The notes beneath the pieces were generated by a model that was not told the origin of the DNA, ran no database searches, and worked only from the letters and a program-made list of their open reading frames with translations. From NCBI GenBank assembly GCA_003567685.1, contig PWYW01000072.1, forward strand, positions 1 to 46,266: DNA of 46,266 nt. Reading direction: 5' to 3'. Positions 1 to 8,575 of this stretch are shown here, piece after piece. The DNA comes from Gammaproteobacteria bacterium. GTDB taxonomy: Bacteria > Pseudomonadota > Gammaproteobacteria > Xanthomonadales > Wenzhouxiangellaceae. The position numbers and the translations under genes were made by a program. How positions within the stretch are numbered: the first letter of the stretch is position 1; the number at the start of each line of letters is the position of its first letter.

Positions 1-2
1 AC

Positions 3-266
3 CTGCCGTTTCGCGACCGTCTGCTCAAGGTCTGCGACGACGTGCCCTGGGCGCCGGGCGGTTCCTGCCTCGCCGGGCCGGATGGTCGCTGGATCATCGA
101 GCCCAATGAGACCACCGACGGCCTGCTGACCGCCGAGATTGACCTGGCCGAGGTGCGCCGGGCCCGACAGAATTTCTCACCGGCCGGCCATTACGCGCGG
201 CCCGATGTGCTTTCCCTCCGAGTCGAACGCCACCGCCAGCGCACCGCCAGCTTCAGCGACGAGTGA
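3..266 (+). CDS. Nitrilase/carbon-nitrogen hydrolase family protein, C-terminal fragment
   Basis: The reading frame is open from the left edge and ends at TGA 264-266, so only the last 87 residues are present. The visible part has a GGS segment, then GPDGRWIIEP, a TAEIDL strand and NFSPAGHYARPDVLSL. This is the usual end of branch-1 nitrilases and aliphatic nitrile hydrolases, where a GHYxRPDVF-like stretch closes the alpha-beta-beta-alpha sandwich. The Glu-Lys-Cys catalytic triad would lie upstream of the window and cannot be checked, so the substrate (nitrile, amide or other C-N bond) cannot be inferred. The gene is separated by about 150 bp from the RND operon and is probably not co-transcribed with it. 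Confidence 0.8.
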   Translation: MPFRDRLLKVCDDVPWAPGGSCLAGPDGRWIIEPNETTDGLLTAEIDLAEVRRARQNFSPAGHYARPDVLSLRVERHRQRTASFSDE

Positions 267-345
267 CTGGCGCTCCACCGACTGCTGCCGGGTCAGTGGG
301 CATTTTCGCGCCATCGCGTGGTCCTAGCCGTCGACGCAGTGACTT

Positions 346-374
346 TTGGCCTATCGGCAGCCAGGTCTTATAGC
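346..374 (+). promoter_or_regulatory. Candidate sigma70-like promoter for the RND operon
   Basis: TTGGCC (346-351) and TATAGC (369-374) are separated by 17 bp, about 45 bp before the adaptor start. A second A/T-rich hexamer, TTATAC, lies at 376-381. The match to consensus is only moderate. The rest of the 267-419 gap shows no gene. Confidence 0.3.
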
Positions 375-419
375 GTTATACTTCACCAACACACCTGATT
401 GGCGTTTGGAGTTTTTCTG

Positions 420-1556
420 ATGAGAGTACCTGGTTCCCTTGGGATGGCTGTCCTGATGCTGTTGCTGACGGCTTGCGGCAACGGCGGGGCGCCGATGGGC
501 GCCATGCCGGAAGCCCCGACGACCCGCGTGCCGGTCGAGGTGGCCGAGGTTCGCGAAGGCACCATCATGGCTTTTTACTCGGCCACCGCGACGCTGGAAT
601 CCGACGGCGAGGCTCGCATCGTGCCGCGCATTGCCGGCCGGGTGGTCGAGATCCTCGCCGAGGAGGGCGATCGGGTGGAGGCCGGCCAGACGCTGGCGCG
701 CATTGACGATGATCGGCTGCGCCTGGAACTGGCGCGGGCCGAAACTGATCTGAGTCGCTTGCGCCAGGACTTGGCCCGACAGGGCGAGATGCACCAGCGT
801 AACCTGATTGCCACCGAAGTGTTCGAGCGCCTGCAGTACGAGGTTCAGGCCCAGCAGGCCCAGGTCGACCTGGTCAGCCTGGAGCTGTCTTACACCGATA
901 TCACTGCGCCCATCAGCGGGGTGGTGTCCGAGCGAATGGTGCGAGCCGGCAATATGGTCAACACCAGCGAACCGGTGTTCATGGTCACGGCCATGGAGCC
1001 ACTGCAGGCCATTCTGAACGTGCCCGAGCGTGAGTTGGCCCGGCTGCAGGCCGACCAACCGGCGCGCCTTCAGGTCGACGCCCTGCCGGGTGAGCTGTTC
1101 ATGGGCCAGGTGGCCCGCATCAGCCCGGTGGTCGATTCGGCCTCGGGTACCTTTCGCGTCACCATTGCGCTGGAAGGCCATGGGGGCCGCCTGCGACCCG
1201 GCATGTTCGGCCGCTTCCACATCGTTTACGACAGCCGCGACCAGGCCGTGCTGGTGCCGGTGGCTGCCGTGATGAACGAGGACGGACGCCAGTCGGTGTT
1301 CGTGGTCGAAGAGGGCGAGGCCCAGCGGCGCTCGATTACCGTAGGCCATCGCAACAACGGCGAGTTCGAGGTACGCGAGGGCCTGGAGGCCGGCGAGCGC
1401 GTGGTGGTCATCGGACAGGCCAGCCTCCGTAGCGGGGTGGAAGTCCAGGTGATTGGCGAAGAGCCCGACGTCGAGCCCGATGACGATGACGAGGCGGAGC
1501 CCGACGGCACTGATGAGTCCGATCCCTCTGACGACGCCGGGGAGCCGTGGGCGTGA
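420..1556 (+). CDS. RND efflux periplasmic adaptor (membrane fusion) lipoprotein
   Basis: This is a 378-residue HlyD/AcrA-type adaptor that would bridge the inner-membrane RND pump and an outer-membrane channel. The ATG at 420 is preferred over an in-frame TTG at 399. It has a GGAG sequence at a sensible distance, and it gives a clean lipoprotein signal with lipobox LLTAC (Cys19), implying lipid anchoring in the inner membrane. After the signal come a biotinyl-lipoyl-like half (IVPRIAGRVVEIL, EGDRVEAGQTLARID), a helical hairpin around residues 95-150, the returning lipoyl half (DITAPISGVVSERMV) and beta-barrel and membrane-proximal domains. The last ~30 residues are an acidic Asp/Glu-rich tail with no role I recognise. 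The 3' end overlaps the next gene by 10 bp, so translation is probably coupled. Confidence 0.9.
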   Translation: MRVPGSLGMAVLMLLLTACGNGGAPMGAMPEAPTTRVPVEVAEVREGTIMAFYSATATLESDGEARIVPRIAGRVVEILAEEGDRVEAGQTLARIDDDRLRLELARAETDLSRLRQDLARQGEMHQRNLIATEVFERLQYEVQAQQAQVDLVSLELSYTDITAPISGVVSERMVRAGNMVNTSEPVFMVTAMEPLQAILNVPERELARLQADQPARLQVDALPGELFMGQVARISPVVDSASGTFRVTIALEGHGGRLRPGMFGRFHIVYDSRDQAVLVPVAAVMNEDGRQSVFVVEEGEAQRRSITVGHRNNGEFEVREGLEAGERVVVIGQASLRSGVEVQVIGEEPDVEPDDDDEAEPDGTDESDPSDDAGEPWA

Positions 1557-4500
1557 ACCTGGTCCGGCTGGCCACCCGTCGCCGGGTGACGATTGCCATG
1601 TTCACCCTGGGCGTGATGCTGTTTGGCCTGGTCTCGCTGTCGCGGCTGGACATCAGCCTGCTGCCCGACCTGGCCTACCCGACGCTGACCGTGCGCACCG
1701 ATTTCAGCGGTGCTGCGCCGGCCGAGATCGAAAACCTGGTCACCCGCCCGGTCGAAGACGTGGTGGGCGTGGTGCGGGGCGTGCAGCAGGTCAGCTCGGT
1801 GTCGCGACCGGGCCAGTCGGATGTCACCCTGTCGTTTGCCTGGGGCAGCAATATGGACCACGCCGCCCTCGATGTGCGCGAACGGCTCGAGCGGCTCAAC
1901 CTGCCGCTGCAAGCCGACCGCCCGCTGCTGCTGCGTTTCGACCCCTCGACCGAGCCCGTGCTGCGCTTTGCCCTGGCCCGGCAGACCGGCAATGAAGCGG
2001 CTGATGTCGACGAATCCCGGGCTTTGCTGTCGCCGGCCAGCGAGCCGGACGAGGTGCTGGACTTGCGCCTGCTGCGCCGCTTTGCCGACGAGCAGCTCCA
2101 GCGCCAGATGGAATCCATCCCCGGCGTGGCCGCCATCACCATTTCCGGGGGGCTTGAGGATGAAATCCAGGTTCGGATCGACCAGTTCCGCCTGGCCCAG
2201 CTTGGCCTGACGGTCGAGCAGGTGGCCCAGCGCCTGCGCGCCGAGAACGTCAACCTGTCCGGCGGGCGCCTGGAGGAGGGCAGTCGCCAGTTCCTGGTTC
2301 GCACCATCAACGAATTCCGAAGCGTCGAGGAAATTGCCGGCGTTATCATCGCCACCGCCGAGGGCCGGCCGGTGTACCTGCGCGACATCGCCGAGGTGCG
2401 CCAGGGCTGGCAGGAGCGCGAAGCCATTACCCGCGTCAACGGCGAGGAAATGGTCGAGCTGGCGATTTACCGCGAAGGCGACGCCAACGTGGTGGCGGTG
2501 GCCCGCGCGGCCGAGCAGCGCCTGAACCAGCTGCGCGGAACGCTGCCGCCCGACGTGGCGCTGACGCCGGTTTATGACCAGTCGATCTTCATTCGCAACG
2601 CCATTCGCCAGGTCATCCAGGCCGCCCTGTTCGGCGGACTGCTGGCCGTGGCCGTGCTCTACCTGTTCCTGAAAAACCTGCGCGCCACGGTCATCATCGG
2701 GCTGGCCATCCCGGTGTCGGTGGTGGCGACCTTTGCCGCGATGTATGCCGGCGGCATCAGCCTGAACATCATGTCGCTGGGCGGCATTGCCCTGGCCATT
2801 GGCATGCTGGTCGACAACGCCATCGTGGTGCTGGAAAACATTGCCGCCAAGCGCGAGCGCGGGCTGGGCCTGATCGATGCCGCCCGCCAGGGCTGCAGCG
2901 AGGTATCCGGCGCCGTGGTGGCGGCCACGCTCACCACCATTGCCGTGTTCCTGCCGCTGGTGTTTGTCGAGGGCATCGCCGGGCAGTTGTTCCGTGACCA
3001 GGCCCTGACCGTCACCTTCGCCCTGCTGGTCTCGCTGGCCGTCGCCCTGACCTTGATTCCCATGCTGGCCTCACTGGGCGAGAAGCCGCGCGCCCGGGCC
3101 AGTGGCGACCTGCCGTCGGCCCCAGCCGGGGGCAGGGACGCCAAACCGGGCCGCCTGGCCCGCGTTCGCGCCGGCCTGGCTGGCTTGATCACGGGGTCGA
3201 GCGTGTTCATCGTTTCGGTGCTGGCTCGCCTAGTCGGCGGCCTGGCCTGGCTGATGAACCGCCTGTTCCGCCCGCTGGTTTCCGGCTTCAACCGGGGCTT
3301 CAACGTACTGGCCGATGTCTATCCGCACTTGCTTGAGCGCGCGCTGGGCTGGCGGGCAGCCACCATTGGTCTGGCACTGGGGCTGTTTGCCCTGGCCCTG
3401 TTCCTGGTGCCCCGACTGGGAGCGGAACTGGTCCCAACACTGGCCCAGGGCGAGTTTCACGTCGAGGTGCAACTGGCCCCGGGCACGCCGCTGGAACAGA
3501 CCGACCGGCTGATTGCCCGGCTTGACCAGCGCGTTCGCAGCCAGCCGGGCGTGGCCCGCACCGATGCCGTGGCCGGCACCGGCTCGCGCATGGACACCAA
3601 CCCGGAAGAGGCCGGCGAGCATTCGGGCACGCTCAACGTCGTGCTTGAACCGGGGGCTGACGAATCGGCCGTGGTCGCCGACATTCGCCGCTACCTGGCC
3701 GGCCTGCCCGGCGTGCAGTTCACCATCGGCCGACCCGAGTTGTTCACCTTCGCCACGCCGCTGGAGATCGAGGTGAGCGGTTTCGAGCTGGACCAGTTGC
3801 GCGTTGTGACCGAACAGATTGTCGAGGCCTTGTCGGCTTCACCCCGCTTTGCCGATGTCCAGACCACGGTGGAGCAGGGCCACCCGGAAATCCAGATTCG
3901 CTTCGATCATGAGCGGGCCGCCCGCCTGGGGCTGCGCGCCGACCAGATCGCCGATACGGTGGTTCGCCAGGTGCGCGGCGAGGTAGCCACGCGCTACACC
4001 TGGCGCGAGCGGCGCATTGATGTGCTGGTGCGCGCCCGCGAGGACCAGCGCGACTCGCTGGAGCGCCTGGCCCAGATGGTCGTCAACCCCGGTGCCGACC
4101 GCCCGGTCACGCTGGACGCTGTGGCCGACCTGAGCCTGGCGATTGGCCCGTCGGAAATCCGCCGTGTCTCGCAGCAGCGGGTGGCGCTGATTCGCGCCAA
4201 CCCCGGTTTCGGCGACCTGGGCCGGGCCGCCGATGAAGCCCGCGAGATCCTGGCCGGGGTGCCCTTGCCCTCGGGCATGGCCGCGCGGGTGGCCGGCCAG
4301 AGCGACGAAATGGCGCGTGCCTTTACCTCGCTGATGCTGGCGCTGGCGCTGGCCGTGTTCCTGGTTTACCTGGTCATGGCCTCGCAGTTCGAATCCCTCC
4401 TGCACCCCTTCGTGATTCTGCTCACCGTGCCGCTGGCCTTGACCGGCGCGGTGTTTGCCTTGTGGCTGAGCGGGTCCAGCCTGTCGGTAGTGGTCTTCAT

Positions 4501-4858
4501 CGGGCTGATCATGCTGGTTGGGATCGTCGTCAACAATGCCATCGTGCTGATCACCCGCATCAACCAGCTGCGCGAAGACGGCCTGGTCCGCCAGACCGCC
4601 ATCATCGAGGCCGGCCGGGCCCGCCTTCGTCCCATCATCATGACCACGCTGACCACCACGCTGGGCCTGTTGCCGCTGGCGCTGGGCCTGGGCGAGGGTG
4701 CCGAGATGCGTGCACCGATGGCGCTGACCGTGATCGGCGGCCTGCTGCTGGCCACCCTGCTGACCCTGTTCGTGATTCCGGTGGTCTACAGCCTGCTGGA
4801 TCGCCGCCAGACCGAGGCCGACCTGGCCCTGGCCGAACAGCAGGCCAGCCCGGCATGA
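1547..4858 (+). CDS. RND family efflux pump inner-membrane subunit (first of two)
   Basis: This is a 1,103-residue proton-driven exporter of the AcrB/HAE-1 superfamily. It shows the typical duplicated plan: an N-terminal TM helix, a large periplasmic porter loop, a TM bundle around residues 350-510, a second periplasmic loop and a last TM bundle to the C-terminus. The TM4 relay motif reads GMLVDNAIVVLENI, with Asp423 followed by Asn424 where AcrB has Asp-Asp. The later helix reads GIVVNNAIVLI and lacks the AcrB-type Lys. This pattern fits the VDN subgroup of RND pumps. The link between the two halves (about residues 510-585) is longer than usual and contains an extra hydrophobic stretch. Start codons GTG 1547 or GTG 1553 are both possible. 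The stop overlaps the next gene as ATGA. Confidence 0.92.
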   Translation: MGVNLVRLATRRRVTIAMFTLGVMLFGLVSLSRLDISLLPDLAYPTLTVRTDFSGAAPAEIENLVTRPVEDVVGVVRGVQQVSSVSRPGQSDVTLSFAWGSNMDHAALDVRERLERLNLPLQADRPLLLRFDPSTEPVLRFALARQTGNEAADVDESRALLSPASEPDEVLDLRLLRRFADEQLQRQMESIPGVAAITISGGLEDEIQVRIDQFRLAQLGLTVEQVAQRLRAENVNLSGGRLEEGSRQFLVRTINEFRSVEEIAGVIIATAEGRPVYLRDIAEVRQGWQEREAITRVNGEEMVELAIYREGDANVVAVARAAEQRLNQLRGTLPPDVALTPVYDQSIFIRNAIRQVIQAALFGGLLAVAVLYLFLKNLRATVIIGLAIPVSVVATFAAMYAGGISLNIMSLGGIALAIGMLVDNAIVVLENIAAKRERGLGLIDAARQGCSEVSGAVVAATLTTIAVFLPLVFVEGIAGQLFRDQALTVTFALLVSLAVALTLIPMLASLGEKPRARASGDLPSAPAGGRDAKPGRLARVRAGLAGLITGSSVFIVSVLARLVGGLAWLMNRLFRPLVSGFNRGFNVLADVYPHLLERALGWRAATIGLALGLFALALFLVPRLGAELVPTLAQGEFHVEVQLAPGTPLEQTDRLIARLDQRVRSQPGVARTDAVAGTGSRMDTNPEEAGEHSGTLNVVLEPGADESAVVADIRRYLAGLPGVQFTIGRPELFTFATPLEIEVSGFELDQLRVVTEQIVEALSASPRFADVQTTVEQGHPEIQIRFDHERAARLGLRADQIADTVVRQVRGEVATRYTWRERRIDVLVRAREDQRDSLERLAQMVVNPGADRPVTLDAVADLSLAIGPSEIRRVSQQRVALIRANPGFGDLGRAADEAREILAGVPLPSGMAARVAGQSDEMARAFTSLMLALALAVFLVYLVMASQFESLLHPFVILLTVPLALTGAVFALWLSGSSLSVVVFIGLIMLVGIVVNNAIVLITRINQLREDGLVRQTAIIEAGRARLRPIIMTTLTTTLGLLPLALGLGEGAEMRAPMALTVIGGLLLATLLTLFVIPVVYSLLDRRQTEADLALAEQQASPA

Positions 4859-7800
4859 GCGCGGCCCGCCTGGCGATTCGCCGGCCGGTGACCACCGGCA
4901 TGGTGTTCCTGAGTTTCGCGCTGCTTGGGGTGATTGCGGTTCGAATGCTGCCGCTGGAGTTTTTCCCCGACATCGACTTCCCCGGCATGATGGTGCAGGT
5001 GCCCTACCAGGGCAGTACGCCCGAGGAAGTCGAGCGGCTGATCACCCGGCCGATCGAGGAAGTGCTCTCGACCATGTCGGGTGTCCAGCGGATGAACTCC
5101 AATTCCAGCCAGGATCAGTCGACCGTGTTCATGTTCTTTGGCTGGGATGCCGACATGGATGCCCGGGGCGTCGAGGCGCGCGACAAGATCGACGGCATTC
5201 GCCACCTGCTGCCCGACGACGTCGAGCGGGTGTTCGTTCGCAAGTTCACCAACATGGACGACCCGATCCTGGGGCTCCGGATTGGCTCCAGCCGGGATTT
5301 GTCCGAATCCTACGAGCTGCTCGACCGCCACGTGCGCCAGCGCCTGGAGCGCCTCGACGGCGTGGCCCAGGTATCGCTGGACGGCGTGCAGGCGCGCGAG
5401 GTGCGCATTCTGCTGCATGCCGACCGCGTAGCTGCCCACCAGGTCGATCTGAACGAATTGAGCGAGCGGCTTCGCCAGGCCAATTTCTCGCGCTCGGGTG
5501 GCTACCTGGACGACCGGGCGGCCGGGCTGCGGGTGCGCGTTGCGCCCCAGGGCGAGTTCCGCAGCCTGGACGAAATCCGCGCCCTGCCGATCAACCAGCG
5601 CGGTCTGCGCCTGGGTGATGTGGCCGATGTGGTACTGGAATCCCCGCCAATGCGCTACGGCCGCCTGCTGGACGGCCATTTCGCCGTGTCGCTGGACGTC
5701 TTCGCCGAGTCCGGCGCCAACCTGGTCGACGTCAGTCGCGCGGTGTTCGAGGAAATCGAGGCCATCAATGCGTTGCCGGACATGGCCGGCATCAGCCTGT
5801 ACGTGCTGTTCAGCCAGGCCGAGGCGGTGGTGACCTCGCTGAAGGACCTGGCCATGGCCGGCCTGCTCGGTGCCTTGATGTCGATGCTGGTGCTGTATGT
5901 GTTCCTGCGCCAGTGGGCGACCACGCTGATCGTGATGTTCTCGGTGCCGGCGGCCATCCTGATGACCCTGGGTGCGATGTGGATGCTGGGTCTGACCCTC
6001 AACATCCTGACCATGATGGGCCTGATGCTGGCCATCGGCATGCTGGTCGATAACGCCGTGGTGGTCACCGAGAGTATCTATCGCAAGAAGGAACAGTTCC
6101 CGGACCAGCCCGGTCGGGCCACGCTGCTGGGCGTGCGCGAAGTCGCGCTGGCGATCACTGCGGGCACCATTACCACGGTGATTGTCTTCCTGCCCAACAT
6201 TTTCGGCGGCCAGAACGAAGTCACCCTGTTCCTGTCGCACGTGGCTTACACCATTACGGTGGCCCTGCTGGCCTCGCTGTTGATTGCCCAGACCGTGATT
6301 CCCCTGCTGGCCCTGAAGGTTCGCGCCCCGGCCGACCGCCGGCGCGGTGCCTGGCTGCGTCGCCTGACCGACGTCTATGCTCGCTGCCTGGGCTGGAGCC
6401 TGGCCCACCGCTGGACCTCGGCCTTACTGGTGCTGGCCCTGCTGTTCTCGGTCGTCGTGCCGATGGGCAAGGTTCAGCAGGACATGTTCGGCCAGACCGA
6501 AAGCGACCGGCTGATGCTTCGCTACAACGTGGCCGGCAGCTACAGCCTGGAAACCGTGCGCGCCGCCGTCGACCTGATCGAGGACACCCTGCGCGCCAAC
6601 CAGGACGATTTCGAGTTCGAGTCGCTGTACAGCTATTACAACGACAGCCGCGCCGAGACCACGCTGATCCTGCGCGAGGATCGGCGTTTGTCAAACGAGG
6701 AAATCCGCCAGCGGGTGCGCGACGCCTTGCCGCCCATAGCCATCGGTAGCCCCTCGTTCGAATTCCAGCGCGGTGCCGGGGCCGAGTCGCTGAGTCTGCG
6801 CCTGGAGGGCGAATCCACCGAGGTGCTGTTCGGCCTGGCCGAGGAGGTGGTGCGGCTGCTATCGACCATCGACGGCCTGGTCGATGTGCGCTCGGGCGCC
6901 ACCGCCGGCGGCGATGAGCTTCGCGTTCGCGTCGACCCCGAGCGGGCCTTCAACGCCGGCCTGAGCACCGCCGAAATCGCCCAGGCCATCAGCGTGGGCA
7001 TGCGCGGGCAGGCGCTCAACGAATTTCGCGGGCCGGAAGGCGAGCTGGTAATGCGCCTGGAGTTTCACGATGCCGATCGCCAGAACGCCGCGCAGCTGGC
7101 TGATCTGTCGCTGGTCAACAACCGGGGCGAGCGGATTCGCTTAGGCGCCGTGGCCGACCTGGTGGTCGAGCCCGGCCCGCGAAACATCTTCCGCCAGGAC
7201 CGCCGAACCAGCCTCAACGTCCAGGCCAACCTGCGCGGCACCACCATGATGGAAGCCCGCCCGGCCATGGCGGCGATGATGGAGCAGGTCAGCCTGCCGG
7301 TGGGTTACTCCTGGAGTTTCGGCCAGGCCTTCCAGCAGGACCAGGAGGCCATGAACCAGATGGTCTTCAACATGCTGCTGGCACTGGCGCTGATCTTCAT
7401 CGTCATGGCCGCGTTGTTCGAGTCCACGCTGTTTCCGGTCTCGATCATCACCTCGATCCTGTTTTCCTTCGTCGGCGTGTACTGGTTCTTCTTCCTCACC
7501 GGCACCAGCATGTCGCTGATGGCCATGATCGGCATGCTGGTGCTGATGGGCATTGTCGTCAACAACGGCATCGTGCTGATCGACCACGTCAACAACCTGA
7601 GGCGGCGTGGCCTGGCGCGCGATGCCGCCGTCGTCCAGGCCGGCCGCGACCGCCTGCGCCCGATCCTGATGACCGCCGCGACCACCATCCTGGCGATGAT
7701 TCCACTGGCCATGGGCAACACCCGCATCGGCGGCGAAGGCCCGCCGTACTTCCCGATGGCCCGCGCCGTTATCGGCGGCCTGGCGTTCTCCACCGTCATC

Positions 7801-7893
7801 AGCCTGATCGTCGTGCCGTTCGTCTACGTGCTGCTCGACAACCTGCGCGACTGGACCCGCCAGGTCCTCCTCCGCGCTCGCGTCTTTGCCTGA
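4855..7893 (+). CDS. RND family efflux pump inner-membrane subunit (second of two)
   Basis: This is a 1,012-residue RND transporter that begins at the ATG of an ATGA overlap with the preceding pump gene. The N-terminus is typical: a first TM helix, then LPLEFFPDIDFPGMMVQVPY. TM4 carries GMLVDNAVVVTESI (Asp399, Asn400). The C-terminal half has GIVVNNGIVLIDHVNNLR and a final GGLAFSTVISLIVVPFVYVLL helix. The sequence differs clearly from the first pump, so this is not a recent duplicate. One adaptor with two non-identical pumps resembles MdtABC-type systems, where the two pumps form heterotrimers. Whether these two do so is inference. No TolC-like outer-membrane factor or regulator is adjacent, so the channel must be encoded elsewhere. 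Substrate unknown. Confidence 0.92.
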   Translation: MSAARLAIRRPVTTGMVFLSFALLGVIAVRMLPLEFFPDIDFPGMMVQVPYQGSTPEEVERLITRPIEEVLSTMSGVQRMNSNSSQDQSTVFMFFGWDADMDARGVEARDKIDGIRHLLPDDVERVFVRKFTNMDDPILGLRIGSSRDLSESYELLDRHVRQRLERLDGVAQVSLDGVQAREVRILLHADRVAAHQVDLNELSERLRQANFSRSGGYLDDRAAGLRVRVAPQGEFRSLDEIRALPINQRGLRLGDVADVVLESPPMRYGRLLDGHFAVSLDVFAESGANLVDVSRAVFEEIEAINALPDMAGISLYVLFSQAEAVVTSLKDLAMAGLLGALMSMLVLYVFLRQWATTLIVMFSVPAAILMTLGAMWMLGLTLNILTMMGLMLAIGMLVDNAVVVTESIYRKKEQFPDQPGRATLLGVREVALAITAGTITTVIVFLPNIFGGQNEVTLFLSHVAYTITVALLASLLIAQTVIPLLALKVRAPADRRRGAWLRRLTDVYARCLGWSLAHRWTSALLVLALLFSVVVPMGKVQQDMFGQTESDRLMLRYNVAGSYSLETVRAAVDLIEDTLRANQDDFEFESLYSYYNDSRAETTLILREDRRLSNEEIRQRVRDALPPIAIGSPSFEFQRGAGAESLSLRLEGESTEVLFGLAEEVVRLLSTIDGLVDVRSGATAGGDELRVRVDPERAFNAGLSTAEIAQAISVGMRGQALNEFRGPEGELVMRLEFHDADRQNAAQLADLSLVNNRGERIRLGAVADLVVEPGPRNIFRQDRRTSLNVQANLRGTTMMEARPAMAAMMEQVSLPVGYSWSFGQAFQQDQEAMNQMVFNMLLALALIFIVMAALFESTLFPVSIITSILFSFVGVYWFFFLTGTSMSLMAMIGMLVLMGIVVNNGIVLIDHVNNLRRRGLARDAAVVQAGRDRLRPILMTAATTILAMIPLAMGNTRIGGEGPPYFPMARAVIGGLAFSTVISLIVVPFVYVLLDNLRDWTRQVLLRARVFA

Positions 7894-7896
7894 GTT

Positions 7897-7946
7897 GTCA
7901 TCCCGCCTGGGATCCCGGCTCTGCCCTCCGGGCAGTCCGGGATGAC
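7897..7946. repeat. REP-like inverted repeat between convergent genes
   Basis: GTCATCCCG (7897-7905) pairs with CGGGATGAC (7938-7946). Inside is a second perfect hairpin, CTGCCC-TCC-GGGCAG (7921-7935). Two more GGATGACA copies follow before 8000. The position between the RND operon and the convergent glyoxalase gene suits a bidirectional terminator or a dispersed extragenic palindrome. No T-run follows. Confidence 0.6.
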
Positions 7947-8003
7947 AGCGGGGTGGCGCCGACCAGGATGACAAGTGGCAGCGCCGGCCGGGATGACAAC
8001 GCC

Positions 8004-8549
8004 TCAGCCGCCCTGTTTTTCAATCATGTTTGGCTGAAGGATTTCGATCCAGTAGCCATCCGGGTCCTTGATGAAGGCCAGGCCTTTCATCTTGCCGTCG
8101 TCGGGTTTCTTGACGAATTCCACGCCCAGTTTCTCGAAGCGCTCGGCGGCGGCGTAGACGTCCGGCACGGCCACGCCGATGTGGCCGAAGCCCTGCGGCT
8201 CGGCGTTGCCGTCGTGATAGCTCAGGTCAGGGTCGTCTTCGCTGCCCCAGTTGTGGGTCAATTCCAGCATGGCTTCGCGACCAAAGGTAAAGGTGGTGCG
8301 CCGGGCATCGTCGGCGGGTACTTCGGCGGCTTGCTCGTCGGAGAGATAGGCCAGGAAGTACAGGCTGAACTTCATTTCCTCGAAATCCAGCCGTCGTACC
8401 AGCTGCATGCCCATGATGCGGGTGTAGAAATCCAGGCTGCGTTCCGGGTCCTTGATGCGCAACATGGTCTGGTTGAAAACGTAGTCCTTCGTCGCCGGGT
8501 CGGCGCTCTGGCAAAGGCCGGGGGCCTGGTCAAAATGGCGTTGGCTCAT
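8004..8549 (-). CDS. gloA: Lactoylglutathione lyase (glyoxalase I)
   Basis: This 181-residue cytosolic enzyme isomerises the hemithioacetal of methylglyoxal and glutathione to S-lactoylglutathione. The sequence follows the long human/Pseudomonas GloA3-type form almost motif for motif: [59 protein letters not shown] and [10 protein letters not shown]. The expected metal ligands are visible as Gln27, Glu96, His123 and Glu169. The long form with these insertions is normally the Zn-dependent class, unlike the short Ni-dependent E. coli enzyme. It lies 26 bp downstream of the methyltransferase gene on the same strand and is probably co-transcribed with it. Confidence 0.95.
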   Translation of the reverse strand: MSQRHFDQAPGLCQSADPATKDYVFNQTMLRIKDPERSLDFYTRIMGMQLVRRLDFEEMKFSLYFLAYLSDEQAAEVPADDARRTTFTFGREAMLELTHNWGSEDDPDLSYHDGNAEPQGFGHIGVAVPDVYAAAERFEKLGVEFVKKPDDGKMKGLAFIKDPDGYWIEILQPNMIEKQGG

Positions 8550-8575
8550 TGGTTAAAGGCTCCTGTGGGGAAGTG

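Noticed and set aside
4386-4408. GTTCGAATCCC stretch resembling a tRNA T-arm
   Set aside because: It lies inside conserved RND coding sequence (SQFESLLHPF), and no acceptor, D or anticodon arms can be paired upstream.
4786-6408. 540-codon open frame antisense to the RND pump genes
   Set aside because: The translation is rich in His, Gln and Gly without any domain, as expected from the complement of GC-rich coding DNA. The plus strand has clear RND motifs.
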